A stretch of DNA of 64,000 bases from Chaenocephalus aceratus (GCA_023974075.1 JAMFTG010000124.1:214001-278000); one strand, 5' to 3'; counted from the stretch's first letter, positions 9,688-20,439 are shown. The notes: a model not told the origin generated them from the sequence alone. Program-made: numbers and translations.

Positions 9688-10946
9688 AGGGATAGTGGAA
9701 ATTGAACCACAAATAGTTTCGTTTTAACTTATATACAAGCATAATTACGTACCAAAACAATCACACCTGATTAAAAAAATATAATAATTGCCTTACGCAT
9801 GTTAGAAGCACTTTATTGCAGCTTCCCCGAACTTTTTTAGAAACGAAATGATCGATTCCGCCAAACCGGAAGTGATGAAAACTCAGGAAGACGAAACAAT
9901 AACAAACCACGGCGTCTATGCAGAATGAACGTGGAAGGGCAAATATACCAGACAAAGAAGAAGGATTGTACGTATCCAGTGATGATAGCGAGTCAGAAAC
10001 ATCTCTCTCGGCTTTCCTGCGAAAATGTAGTTTTAGGAACTGAATCTGAATCCGGTTCAGTAAGCGACGATGGTGAGAATATTGAGCCAGACGATGGACC
10101 ATTACGTCCTTATTTGTTCGAGCCCGAGCCCGAGCCCGAGGAGATGGAGTTAGTTCACGGCATGGGCAATGGCGAGGATGACCAGGACCAGGCGCCAGAT
10201 GATGCACCCCTACGCACAAATAATCTTGACTGGTAGGTCCCTAAGCATAGCTCACGCTAGGCGCTATATTATATATTGCAAAAGTTGGCATGCATGCACT
10301 GTAGGCCTATGGCTATGCCCGAGGATGACTGCATGTTGGGTACATTTCATAACATACCAGGGTCAGGTTCACATAAATTATCTTGTCACATTTATTATTG
10401 TATATGTAACAGCCTTATGGGCATTAATTACATGAATAAATTGAAATGAATTGTATACTAGCATGATATACAGCTAGAGCCAATCGGTCTTTTGACGTAG
10501 TATGGTCCTAATCCTAGGCTAGCCAGGCTGCCTGTCAAGTGTAGGCTGTACTCGCAGTACTGTTAGTCTATCATGTCTATATGATGATCAGTGTACACTT
10601 CGACACTGTGTACCGATTATCGGATGACGAGGCCTCCGGTCGCCTCATCGACAGGCAATAAATGGCGTTGTACACAATGGTACAGGCTAATGATGCATTA
10701 AATCAGCCAGAAAACATAATAAAATACTCGTGCCTCGTCCAATGTTTGTGCCCGTCTTCCTTTGTTTTCGTCATCACCCGAAGATTCCCGAAGTATTTCG
10801 TTTCATTGAGAGGGCGTGGTCGGGAGCAGTAAAATTGAAAATAAAATGAAACTAGGCGCATGAAATTAAAAAAAATGGTTTATTATGCTTATTTTTAATA
10901 AAAATACATAAGTTAAACCCAAAATTCGCGGATTTCCACTATCCCT
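9688..10946. mobile_element. T2/Kolobok-like DNA transposon flanked by TTAA
   Basis: A 1259-bp insert with perfect 15-bp terminal inverted repeats, AGGGATAGTGGAAAT at the left and its reverse complement at the right, flanked by TTAA at 9684-9687 and 10947-10950. TTAA plus AGGRR ends is the signature described for T2/Kolobok elements; piggyBac also uses TTAA but with other ends. The uninterrupted satellite at 4207-4230 (GAAAACTTAAAGTTTTGTG) shows the pre-insertion state. A TA duplication fits the same junction and cannot be excluded. No transposase is visible, so it is probably non-autonomous. Confidence 0.8.
9925..10236 (+). CDS. Acidic 103-residue ORF, possible first exon of the TTAA element's gene
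   Basis: The frame is rich in Asp/Glu/Ser, with the segment GPLRPYLFEPEPEPEE and the end RTNNLDW. The stop overlaps a good splice donor (TG|GTAGGT at about 10233), so the frame may be the first exon of a longer gene. Fish proteins with a P2X7-like cysteine domain often start with an acidic stretch and a PY.FEPE motif before a Trp-Cys-x-Cys segment. The likeness is suggestive only; no downstream exon is recognised in the remaining 700 bp. Confidence 0.35.
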   Translation: MNVEGQIYQTKKKDCTYPVMIASQKHLSRLSCENVVLGTESESGSVSDDGENIEPDDGPLRPYLFEPEPEPEEMELVHGMGNGEDDQDQAPDDAPLRTNNLDW

Positions 10947-10950
10947 TTAA

Positions 10951-11275
10951 CGTTTTGTGAGAACCATGATTGGGGGTCCTCCAGGCAACAATTGTATCCG
11001 ATCCAAAGTGCTCATGAGGCGGATACATTCCTCCATGATTTCCCCATCATGTGAAAATAGCTCGTTTTTTTCTAAGTGCTCTCAAAAACCGGGTTTCCGA
11101 TTTCGTGCAGATGGTAGCTTGGAAAAGATGAATGTTTTTTGGACGGAGGAGGGGAGGTCTCGTTTCCCCTCTCCGTTGTAAATTGCAACGGGGGAGTGCA
11201 AAAGTCTCCGGGGCTTCGTCCCGAAGCGCCGAAGACTTGACCCCCTCCCCCGTTGGCACTTAGCCCTTTTTCAAT
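10951..11275. repeat. Long duplicated block, copy b
   Basis: Second copy of 4213-4560, in the same orientation, starting CGTTTTGTGAGAACCATGAT and ending CCGTTGGCACTTAGCC. It begins right at the TTAA flank of the 9688-10946 element, so the array was continuous across the insertion point. Confidence 0.9.
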
Positions 11276-11385
11276 CTGTCCATTTCAATCACATTCGACG
11301 ACCCCATTAAAAGTGCATGAAATGTACAGGAATCTGTCCATTTCAATCACATTCGACGACCCCATTAAAAATGCATGAAATGGAC
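11276..11385. repeat. 58-bp satellite, about two units
   Basis: Two units (CAATCACATTCGACGACCCC). A second, short copy of the CTTGACCCCCTCCCC..GGCACTTAGCC tail of the long block follows at 11394-11430. Confidence 0.85.
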
Positions 11386-11527
11386 AAGCCGAAGACTTGA
11401 CCCCCTCCCCCATTGGCACTTAGCCGTTTTTCGAGAGTTTCGAAAATCATCCATACTTACATAACATGAGACCCCAGACCCCCGGAATTAAGCACTCCCC
11501 AACGGACTACACCCAGATGTTCACACC

Positions 11528-11820
11528 CTCCAGAACTTCATGCCCCTGGTGACTCAGAAAAGAGGTGTATTTTGCGGTGCTTTATCGTCCGCTCATCGGC
11601 TCCGATATTCGGCTCCGATATTCGGCCTTCTTCACAGCAGCAGCACCCACCCTCCAGTGAAGGGTATGCTCGTGCCCCTGGCAACACTTAAAGGGGGTGT
11701 ATTTTGCGGTGCTTTATCGTCCGCTCATCGGCTCCGATATTCGGCTCCGATATTCGGCCTTCTTCACAGCAGCAGCACCCACCCTCCAGTGGAGGGTATG
11801 CTCGTGCCCCTGGCAACACT
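11528..11820. repeat. 132-bp tandem repeat, two units
   Basis: The landmark GTATTTTGCGG is at 11567 and 11699, 132 bp apart. The unit is the 120-bp repeat of 2330-2575 enlarged by an internal duplication of GGCTCCGATATTC. Confidence 0.9.
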
Positions 11821-12385
11821 GGTAAACACTGGTAACATTTGTACAGCCGCTGGCAGGGACTTGACATCGGAAGTTGACATCGCATTTCCATTGAGCGGAC
11901 ACACGTACATTTGAAGGGCAAGTACCATGGTACCTCTGTCCATAAGGCTGACATTTGCCTTACAACTACACTACATTTAACACATGTATCCTTACCAGTA
12001 AAGGAGGCCGGGAAGTAACCAAACATGAGACAGGAAGAGCAGGAAATAACACCCGAGGGTGGGGAAAGAGCCATGGCTAGCTATCAAGCTAAAGTAGCTA
12101 CCGTTAGCAAACCCGAAAGGAGTGTAGGCAACTGTGGAGTTACAGTCGCTAAGAGAAGGAGAGTCGTGAGTGCTCAAGCTGTAGTAACGTGTGATTACAA
12201 CGTCAGGCAGTTGCCGTGATCAAGAGTTTTAAAACGATCGATTAAGTGAAGATAATAAGCTATCAGCAACAGAACAGGCACACGGGATACCCGGAGATGA
12301 CAACAACATCGGAAGTTACAACATGCTCACCGCAATAGGTTCCTCCTCAAGACATCAAGGAACTTCTATGCTTCATTGTATATTT
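11821..12385. other. Unassigned, no clear gene
   Basis: Contains a 64-residue plus-strand frame (12025-12219) with a basic run, AKRRRVV, but no domain I recognise. No terminal repeats or splice pattern are apparent. Confidence 0.3.
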
Positions 12386-12556
12386 CGGATCAGATGCTCA
12401 TCAAATAGCGCTTTTGTGCACCCAATAGTGCAGTGTGCTAGCCTTGCTCAAGGACACTTTGACATGACAGTCAGAGCCAAGATTCGAACCACTGACCTTC
12501 GGTCTATGAATAACCCCTCTACCAACTGAGCTACAGCGATCACCGTCTCCTCTCTG
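12386..12556 (-). mobile_element. tRNA-derived SINE fragment
   Basis: The minus strand starts with a tRNA-like head: an A box, TAGCTCAGTTGGTAGAGG (12533-12516), and a B box, GGTTCGAATC (about 12490-12481). It is followed by the fish-SINE phrase GTCCTTGAGCAAGGC and AAAAGCGCTATTTGATGAG. There is no acceptor-stem pairing downstream of the B box, so this is a SINE rather than a tRNA gene. The 3' end is truncated. Confidence 0.75.
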
Positions 12557-13908
12557 TTCCTCCAAGCCCCGCCCCCTCCCTGAAAATAATGACTGACAGG
12601 CTGATAGTGACCCGAAAGAAACTTTGTTATTCACTTAATCACTGAGATATAATGAAGCTAATTTAATCTCATACATGCATGGGATGTATGTAACAGTAAA
12701 ACAGAGAATGTGAGTGAGCACCCACATGCAGTATTTTAGTTGTTATATGCTGTTGTAAATCCTCCTGTTGTCTGCTGTGTTCAGACTCAAGTCCTGTGTG
12801 TGAAGCCACACTCAGGACCTTCAGTGTCCTTTCTTTAACAGAAGGCCGTGGCTAGAAGCTGCAGCTCGACTGCAGGAGCATTAGCTTTTTGTTTTTGGGA
12901 TGGAACAACTTCACACACAGATATAGGGAGGCTAGACCTATACAATTCATTTATTTTGGTTTATAAATTAATGTCAAGACATTTATGTTATTGATTTCTG
13001 AAGCACTTTCTAAATAATAAAAGGAGAGTTCATATGTATTTACTGCATGTATGCATTGATGAAAAATAAGCCATGTGCAGTAATATAGAAAATTGAGGAT
13101 GCAACGCATTGGTATGAATCGTGATGCACCGTGATGCACCGGGATATCGAACCGAATCGAATCGTTGACAGGATAATCGTAATCGAATCGATTCGTGAGA
13201 CCAGTGAAGATGTACAGCCCTAATATCCATGGAGAGAAATAATGGGATAATTATTGTTTTTCTCTGTCAAAAGGCAGCTGAGGATCTGAGGCAGTCAGTA
13301 AAGCCAAAGCCGGATGTCAAGAGGTAAGTCATAAAACAGTGTAGTAGTAAGGATACTTTGTTCTGTTTTGGCTGTTGGGACTGATTCTATTTAGTAGAAG
13401 GGGGCATTTTCAAGGGTTGATGGGTTAGGGGAGAGAAGGTCAGGATAGGGAAAGGTTAGTTCCTTCTATTTCCTAACAGGAAACAGAATTAGGTTAGGAG
13501 AGAGGGAGGACAGCACAAGAGAGTTTTGGAGAGGGGGAGGAGTAAACCTTACCCTATGAGAGGAGATTAGGAGAGAGGAGGTGAGAAGAGATGGCGGAGG
13601 GTAGGAGTGAGGGAGCGGGGGGTGGACAGAAGAGGTTTGCCTTTCTCCCCTACATTGTATCAAAGAACAGTTTCTTATTTGGCTCTTTCAGATATTGATT
13701 ACTGATGAGAATGTTTTCATTTAATTCACAGATCTCTGAATAAAATGGGTTCCTGCGGTCCTGTATTTTTTCTCTCTCTCTCTCTCTCATTTTCATTTCA
13801 TTTCAAACCTTTATTTATACAGATAAAATCCCATTGAGATCAATTGTGTTCGTGCTGAGGGAGAGGTTAAAAAGAGAAGTGAGAGGTGGAGCAATAAAGT
13901 CTGCAGCT
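12557..13908. other. Intergenic DNA with a hAT-like end and a CT run
   Basis: 13085-13225 reads on the minus strand as TTAGGGCTGTACATCTTC.. with many ATCGATTCG-type motifs, typical of ends of fish hAT elements; no partner end was found. A (CT)n run is at 13770-13788. 13790-13850 resembles a common fish LINE/SINE 3' end (CCCATTGAGATC). No gene is seen. Confidence 0.4.
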
Positions 13909-14222
13909 ATCTTTAAAAGAAAGGTTCTAAGTTGTCCGGGCCAGCCGGTTTCCTAGGATCTAGCTTAGATAAGGCTTCATGAACAACATCAACAGTAAAA
14001 GGAGTAAAACTGAAAGGGTTTTCCAGACCACGTTGTTCAGAGTCACGGACTGTGGTGTTTACAGAAGCAGAGTTAGTGACATAATGAAGCAGAGAGCCAA
14101 AGGACACAAAATGCTCATTAAAGCAATTTAGCATAGTGGCCCTGTCTGATATAGAGCCAGATGCTGTGGTGAGGCACGGAGGTAGCTCATTACGGATCTC
14201 ACCGGTTGATCTCGATCTCTCT
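13909..14222 (-). pseudogene. LINE reverse-transcriptase fragment (region before the RT core)
   Basis: Minus-strand translation from about 14190 gives ELPPCLTTASGSISDRA, then LNCFNEHFVSFGSLLHY, and SFTPFTVDVVHEALSKLDPR with KPAGPDNL. This matches the region between endonuclease and RT in L2/CR1-like LINEs, where 'KxxGPD' introduces the RT domain. It is about 100 residues, truncated on both sides. Confidence 0.7.
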
Positions 14223-15632
14223 CTGTTTTAAGCCATGACCTTTCACAAAGGCAATGCGTTGCCTCTCTGGACACGTCTGTGATGGAACTGCAGGGTTTTG
14301 CAGCTGATGGTAAAGAGAACACGAGTGTGTGGGTCGGTGTGTGTGTGACCGTCGATAAAGGTTAAAAGCACAATCTAAATGGCAGTGACCGTCCTCCAAA
14401 GGGAGCATACTGAAATGCAATCACCGGTCTCTCAGGTTAACGTGCACAAGCTTTCCCCTCTTCTCTTTCTAATCGTGAGATCTCTGAAAAGGTGACTGAG
14501 CTTAAAGCTGCTGGTCACTTCCGACAGACCCTCCCGCACAGATGTACGATATGCAGCATTTCAATCTGATGATCATTGCAGCCTTGCAACATGCACACAC
14601 TTTGACAGTGAGTAGGCCCTGAAACTATATATCCTCTATAATAGCTTTGACTGCCAGGACAGTGTTCATTTCGTCAACGACCATTTTTACAAGACTAAGA
14701 CGAGACGATGACGAGCTAAAAATAGATTATTGATAATGAAAACTTTGACCAAATGTATATTCACATTCAAAATGCAGGGTATTTCCCCCAAGTGTCCGCG
14801 TAACTTCGTCACAGTGGACTGACGGCTTCGGGCCTTGTAACTCAGCACGTTAGCGAACAGTTTGCACTTTATTAGCGTGATGGCACAGTACAGTTTGGCA
14901 TGGCATATTTGCACATAATGTATACTAATTATTGAGGTGGTATTTATTAACTGATTAAACCGTATTGATTGGAATGTCGCCTGGCAGGTGCTGGTCGGGT
15001 CCTCGGCTCCGCCTGAACAGATAGGGGAGTTAGCGAGAGAGCCAGTGGCGGCGCTAGGGGGTGGCTACTTGGGCTCAAGCCCCGGATGTTTTCTGAAAAG
15101 CCCCGGATGTTTCACTTAAAAAAAGAAATGGATGATGTTTCAGGTTTGTGAATCTAATGGTGATATCTGCACTCTGGCTGACTGAGTAAGAAGTGATGTG
15201 ACGTTAATGTTATAGCTAGTAAACATGGAGTAACCACACTAAGTATACCCTTATGTGTTAGTATGTATACAGAACATGACTACAAATTATCCTAAGATGT
15301 AACGTTAACCCTTCAGACCTCAGTCTACTTTTAAGACACTAAAATAACGTATTCCAATTTTTATTTTGCTTTCGCACGTGGAATTATACCGGCCTTGTTT
15401 CAGTACACATAACAACAGAACTGACAGGCAACCCTCTGAATCAGACTCCGATTGGCTGTGACCTGCATCCACTCTTTACGTCACAAACAAAGATGGTGGA
15501 TGAGAATAGATCTATTAAACGATATCAAGGTGAGACTATCCGCATCCTTTAAAACTCTACACACATTCGTTTCACCGAAATAAGTAAACGACTGTATAAT
15601 GAATAAGTGTTCTCCAGTGCCTTGTGTCCGCT
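14223..15632. other. Intergenic DNA with unpaired hAT-like ends
   Basis: 14660-14720 (CAGTGTTCATTTCGTCAACG, ACGAGACGATGACGAG) and 15043-15110 (CAGTGGCGGCGCTAGGGGGT) look like left ends of fish hAT elements, each without a partner. No coding sequence is recognised. Confidence 0.4.
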
Positions 15633-15666
15633 TTAAAGGAGACCTATTATGCTTTATTTGAATAAT

Positions 15667-16660
15667 CAGTGGCGAGCCGTCAGGGCCCTCTAGATATTCT
15701 AAAAAACAATATTTGAAAACATTAAAAAAAAACGTTTTTTTAAAAATATTTTTTTTGTTACATTTTTCATTAGTTTTACCAAAATAATTTGATTTAATTG
15801 TATTTAAAATAATATTTCACAGAGGGCCCGCTATAGTAACTCAAGAGAGAGTAATGTTAAATGACAGTACAATTGACCAATCATATCTTCCCTCTAAATG
15901 GGCGGGCTTTCTTTTCGCGGACTTTATGACAAGTTCCGCCCGCTGTGAGGTCTATGCAAGTGGTGCAGTGACGCGTCCTAAAACCCGGAAGTAAGCTGCG
16001 CTCGGATTCCCTCGACAGAAAGCAACGGGATTTCTCCAGAGGATTTTGGAAAATAGCTGGAAATAAGGTCTGTGGGAAACTAACCGGTTTGATAAATGCA
16101 CATTTTGTTCAGCCGGATAATATCCACATGTCTACCCTACTTTTATTATTTTCAAATCATAAATCTAAACGATAGATTTATGATCAATAGATTTATAATT
16201 AGCATAAGTTCGTTCATGATGGCTCACTTCAGTGATAGTGATGACATCGTTGCGAAATTATTAACCGAGTCATTTTCAAGATTGAGTTCCAATGATAAAC
16301 TGGAGTGGCAAAGGATCAGCTGAATGACCCGCCATCAAGTGCTTCATCCAAAAGGACAGGAGGATGGACTTTGTGTAGTGATTTATCATCAAAGGTAGGC
16401 CTAAGTCATTTTCAATGCGGGCCGCCGTGCCGACTTAATTAATTTGTAATTGTTACTTGGCTGTGGGTGCCATGTCATGATAGGTGTTTATATAAATGGT
16501 GTTGGTGTGGTAGAGGGTCGCTGTCATTGATGTGTTTTGTACCCAGGTCGTTGTTTTGATATTCCGCTGAAGTATACGCTGTGACGTAATATCTCTTCTT
16601 TTTTTTCTCGAGGGAAGGGGGATCAGCGGGCCTAGGTATAAAAGTCACGGCTCGCCACTG
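15667..16660 (+). mobile_element. hAT element, 994 bp, with perfect 8-bp target duplication
   Basis: Perfect 14-bp terminal inverted repeats (CAGTGGCGAGCCGT) are flanked by TGAATAAT at 15659-15666 and 16661-16668. Both the length of the duplication and the CAGTG start are diagnostic of hAT. It inserted only 22 bp inside the left end of the surrounding TTAA element. Inside are a promoter-like GC-rich stretch (15900-16080) and the start of a transposase-like frame; the rest of the transposase is missing. Confidence 0.95.
16216..16323 (+). pseudogene. hAT transposase N-terminus remnant (zinc-finger MYM-1-like)
   Basis: From the first of two in-frame Met codons the frame reads MMAHFSDSDDIVAKLLTESF then SRLSSNDKLEWQRIS before a stop. 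Fish hAT proteins annotated as zinc-finger MYM-type 1-like have a similar opening (..LL..PFS.L...EKLE..R.G). Only about 35 residues remain; an ATTCATCCAAAAGG-like exon tail and a GT donor (16393) follow. It is part of the 15667-16660 element. Confidence 0.45.
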
Positions 16661-16848
16661 TGAATAATATATTGTAGGGCCATACCTATATAAGGTATAT
16701 TTATACGTTTTCTTTTTCAAAATACCAAACAGATCCTGCATTTTAGCCATGCCACATTTCGCCCTATTTTGCTCTCCTCCACCCTGTCTTTGCATGCGCT
16801 GCAGCTGACCACGCCCCCCTGCAAAGGAGGGGGCCGAGTTACGAGCGT

Positions 16849-16960
16849 CATGTTACCATGCTGTTACCATGCTGTTGCCATGCTGTTTCCATGCTGTTGC
16901 CATGCTGTTGCCATGCTGTTACCATGCTGTTTCCATGCTGTTGCCATGCTGTTTCCATGC
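16849..16960. repeat. 11-bp minisatellite
   Basis: About ten units of CATGCTGTTNC, with N varying among A, G and T. Confidence 0.9.
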
Positions 16961-17185
16961 CAAGGCAACCTCTCATTAGGTGGAGACTTGGCCATATAGG
17001 CGGAGCTCCTGGTCACTGACGTCAGACTATTTTCAAATCTGGATCAGTCTGTATCAGATCCGTTAAAGCCCCGTTTCTAGAGATTTGGGTACGGAGGAAA
17101 GAGAGAGAGGGATGTGTTTTCTGACACTTGGTGAGATGTATAAAAGACGTACAAAGGTGCATTGTGCATGATAGGTCCCCTTTAA

Positions 17186-17702
17186 GGTATTATTAAGGTT
17201 GCTCTCAAAGTGCACCAGATTGATGCTTTTAACTTCAATATTTAATAAAGTTGACATATCACTCCCTCTTGTCTGTTGCTGCTGATTGTGTGCACCTGGT
17301 GCCCTGTGTTGTCTCCTCCCCCCTCACCTGTGTCTTGTTGGTTTGATTAGTCTGGGTGTATTTAGGCTCTGTGTTTCCTGTCAGTGTGGGTGAGATCCGT
17401 GTGGTTGGTGATGGTGTTCACATGGACAGTCAGATTGAGGCTGTGTCTATGATTGGCCGGGCCGCTCAACGGTCAGCTTCACAGTCCGTCTTGTCTGTCA
17501 AAATGCATCTTACATTTCTAACTTGCAATATCATTATTTCCGCTCTCTTCACTCCAGAAGAGCGATCTCCCTGTGTCTCTCTGTGTGCGGGGGGCGGGGC
17601 CTAACAGACACGCTGCAGCGGCACACAGATCTGCTGGGGACGGAGCGTTCAGAAGTATAGAGACACTCTACAAGGCTCGATGTGGACAAAGCTCGTTTGC
17701 CA
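17186..17702. other. Unassigned, includes a 47-bp shared repeat
   Basis: 17198-17244 is repeated at 43555-43601 with one mismatch (GTTGCTCTCAAAGTGCACCA..). 17262-17400 resembles the promoter side of a fish Gypsy LTR (CACCTGTGTCTTGTTGG) but has no partner. No gene is seen. Confidence 0.4.
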
Positions 17703-17991
17703 TTACGCCCGTCCACACAGCGGCGTGCGTTGACGCTTCACCATTCACTTTGAATGGGGTGACGTCATTTTTCGCCGAACTGCATTGTGGGAAGCGAGGC
17801 GTTGCTGGCGTGGCTCGCAGGAAAAGCCTTGGCTGAAGCGTCAGCCAATCGAATCATATGCCAGTACAAGCTCTAGCCAATCAAACCGCTGCTTGTGTGT
17901 CAGGGGCGGGAGATTCATGTGATTGGTTGTTGGTCGAGCTTCAGACACGCCGGCAAGCTTCAACGCACGCCGCTGTGTGGACGGGCCGTTA
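17703..17991. mobile_element. Short inverted-repeat element (MITE), about 289 bp
   Basis: Long inverted ends of about 35 bp with two or three differences. The shared core CCCGTCCACACAGCGGCGTG appears at 17708 and, reverse-complemented, near 17986. The interior has CCAATCA-type boxes and no ORF. Superfamily unassigned; the target duplication is unclear. Confidence 0.75.
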
Positions 17992-18148
17992 GTGTTTTCG
18001 TGTTAGCGCGTTGACACGAGTAGAGTAGCCTGTCCAAACAGCCGGCCAAAAGGTGTCATATTCAGTCGGAGAAATGCACCATTTTTGACTTCCTTAACTC
18101 GTAGCTTTGTTGCCCCAATTACGAGTAACGTTATCACATCAGGTGCTC

Positions 18149-19005
18149 AGAGGTGGGAGAAGTACTCAGATCTTGTAGGTAAGTAAAAAAATACCATAGT
18201 GTAGGAAGAGTTCCTCAAGTAAAATTATGATCTTCAAAATATAGTAAAAGTAGTGACAGTAAAAGTAGTCGTTGTGCAGATTGGTCCATTTCAGAATAAT
18301 ATATATGATATGTTTTATAATGATTGATCATGAAAGTGTTCTCAAAGCTGGTGAAGGTGCAGCTAGTCTGAAGTACTTTGTAGACTGCAGGGTAGCTGGT
18401 GAAGGTGCAGCTAGTCTGAAGTACTTTGTAGACTGCAGGGTAGCTGGTGGAGGTGCAGCTAGTCTGAAGTACTTTGTAGACTGCAGGGTAGCTGGTGGAG
18501 GTGCAGCTAGTCTGAAGTACTTTGTAGACTGCAGGGTAGCTGGTGAAGGTGCAGCTAGTCTGAAGTACTTTGTAGACTGCAGGGTAGCTGGTGAAGGTGC
18601 AGCTAGTCTGAAGTACTTTGTAGACTGCAGGGTAGCTGGTGAAGGTGCAGCTAGTCTGAAGTACTTTGTAGACTGCAGGGTAGCTGGTGGATTCACTCCA
18701 GGTGGAACTAAAGTCTGATTCAACACTTGGTTATATTTCACATCATTCATCCACATCTGTGAAGTAACTAAAGGGATTAAATACATGTAGTGGAGGAAAA
18801 GTACACAGTAGCAAAACATTTATATACTCCAGTAAAGTACAAGTACCTCAACATTTTACTCAAGTACAGTACAATATTTTAACAATTATATATATTTCAT
18901 TTATTTCACATTTTAAATAAACAATTAATTTGGTTAACAATTTGTTAGTTTTTCCCTTTTAAAATGACAAAAAGTAAATACAAGAATACCGTTAAAGTAC
19001 CGGAT
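18149..19005. mobile_element. hAT-like non-autonomous element, right end lost
   Basis: The start CAGAGGTGGGAGAAGTACTC and the many AAGTAC motifs are those of a very common fish MITE. 18690-18800 is repeated at about 48955-49065, inside the Harbinger intron. The right side is replaced by the L2 LINE at 19006. It contains the 48-bp array. Confidence 0.6.
18347..18682. repeat. 48-bp tandem repeat, seven units
   Basis: Units start at 18347, 18395, 18443, 18491, 18539, 18587 and 18635, exactly 48 bp apart and nearly identical (GCTGGTGAAGGTGCAGCTAG then TCTGAAGTACTTTGTAGACT). As 48 is a multiple of three, long frames run through both strands; they are artefacts of the repeat. The related element at 48.9 kb has a single partial unit. 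Confidence 0.97.
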
Positions 19006-20430
19006 CGATAATAATAATACATTTGATTTGTAGGCGTCTTTCATGACACCCAAGGACACCGTACAATTTGTTAAAGAAATAAAACGCTAATAGGCAACAG
19101 AACATGATAAAAACACAAACAGGAAATCATGGAGGAGACCGTCATGTGGACACAACTGAAACATGTAATGGGCAGCACTGCAGTGAGTAGGCCGATTTGA
19201 ACAGATGGGGTTTTAATTGGGATTTGAATATGGTGATTGTGTCGGATGTGTGGGGGGAGGGAGTTCCAGAGTCTGGGAGCAGTGCAGCTAAAAGCCCGAG
19301 CACCCATGGTGACGAGGCGTGGGGTGGGGGCGGTCAGCAGACCAGCAGAGGAGGAGCGGAGGGAGCGAGAGGGGGTACTCCTGAAGAAGGTCAGCCAGAT
19401 AGGGGGGGGGGGCAGGTTATGTCAGGCTTTGTAAGTGAGCAGTAGGTTTTTGAAGTTGATACATTATTGAACGGGGAGCCAGTGGAGTTGGATGAGGATG
19501 GGGGTGATGTGTTTGGAGGCCTTGGTGATCCGGGCTGCGGAGTTCTGTATGATTTGTAGTTTATTGATGAGCTTGGTGGGTATGCTTGAGAGGATGGCGT
19601 TACAGTAGTCGATGCAGGACGTGACAAATGTATTGATCAGGACTTCAGTGTTTGATTGAGAAAGGGATGGGCGGAGTCTGGAGATGTTGCGTATGTGGAA
19701 GAAGGCAGTCCGGGTGTTTTTTTATGTGAGGTGCAAATGAGAGGGAGCTATCCAGGATGACACCAAGGTTCTTCACTTGGCCAGAGAAGGGGATGGAGTA
19801 GCCATCAATGATGAGGTTGGAGGCAGGGGAGGATGAGGTTTTGGAGAGGGTGGTTTTGGTGCCAACCAGCAGGGCTTCGGTTTTGCTGCCGTTGAGTTTT
19901 AGGAAGTTCCTGCTCATCCAGCTCCTGATGTCCTGGAGGCAGTTGGGGAGAGAGGTTTGGCGGAGGGCAGTGTTGGGTTTGCTGGAAATGTAGACCTGGG
20001 TATCGTCGGCGTAACAGTGGAAATGGACATTATGATGAAGGAGGATAGTGCCAAGGGGGAGTAGGTAGATAATAAACAGGAGTGGACCCAATACTGACCC
20101 CTGAGGAACACCATGTGAGACAGTGGAGCAGCTTGACTGGTGGGTGTTGAGACGGACATATTGTTTTCTGTCTGTGAGGTAGGATGAAAACCATGAGAGT
20201 GCAGTACCAGTGATCCCAATGTCTGCCAAACGTTTGATAAGCAGTGCGTGTGAGATGGTGTCAAAGGCAGCTGTGAGGTCAAGAAGGATGAGCAGTCCAG
20301 AGTCAGCTGCACGGAGGAGGTCATTGGTGATTTTTACCAGCGCTGTTTCGGTGCTGTGCTTTGAGCGGAAACCCGATTGGAAGGGTTCATGAATGTTGGG
20401 GATTAAGATCCCCTGAGACACAGTGTTGTG
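19006..20430 (-). mobile_element. L2-like LINE, 5'-truncated
   Basis: The minus strand carries a reverse transcriptase and the C-terminal region, and ends in an ATT-rich tail (19007-19018), as in L2 LINEs. It is truncated 5' near 20430. It lies between two pieces of hAT-like repeats. Confidence 0.9.
19071..20421 (-). pseudogene. L2-like LINE reverse transcriptase, 5'-truncated and frameshifted
   Basis: The main frame (20421-19645, 258 residues) has RT blocks in order: FQSGFRSKHSTETALVK, LLDLTAAFDTISH, SSYLTDRKQYV, GVPQGSVLGPLLF, and HCYADDTQVY with the catalytic Asp pair. It then has the thumb region up to NLGVILDSSLSFAPHIKK. There the frame breaks; the end of the protein is in another frame at 19307 (RAFSCTAPRLWNSLPPHIR). 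Family by motif order: L2. No endonuclease is left. Confidence 0.9.
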
Positions 20431-20439
20431 AAAAAAAAA

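Larger units (their letters stand above)
15637..17181. mobile_element. T2-type TTAA element (543 bp) carrying a nested hAT
   Basis: The ends AGGAGACCTATTATGC (left) and AGGGGACCTATCATGC (reverse complement of the right end) match at 14 of 16 positions. They are flanked by TTAA at 15633-15636 and 17182-17185. Removing the nested hAT and its duplicated 8 bp leaves about 543 bp. A lone right end of a similar element is at 21315-21330. The ends fit the TTAAAGGRR signature of T2/Kolobok elements. Confidence 0.75.

Noticed and set aside
9688..10946. piggyBac element on the basis of TTAA alone
   Set aside because: The ends begin AGGGATAG, fitting T2/Kolobok better, and no piggyBac transposase is present.
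12480..12556. Functional tRNA gene
   Set aside because: A and B boxes are present, but there is no acceptor-stem closure and SINE body sequence follows the B box.
18272..18819. Overlapping 148- and 163-residue repeat proteins
   Set aside because: Both follow from a 48-bp tandem repeat lacking stops; one dispersed relative has no such frame.
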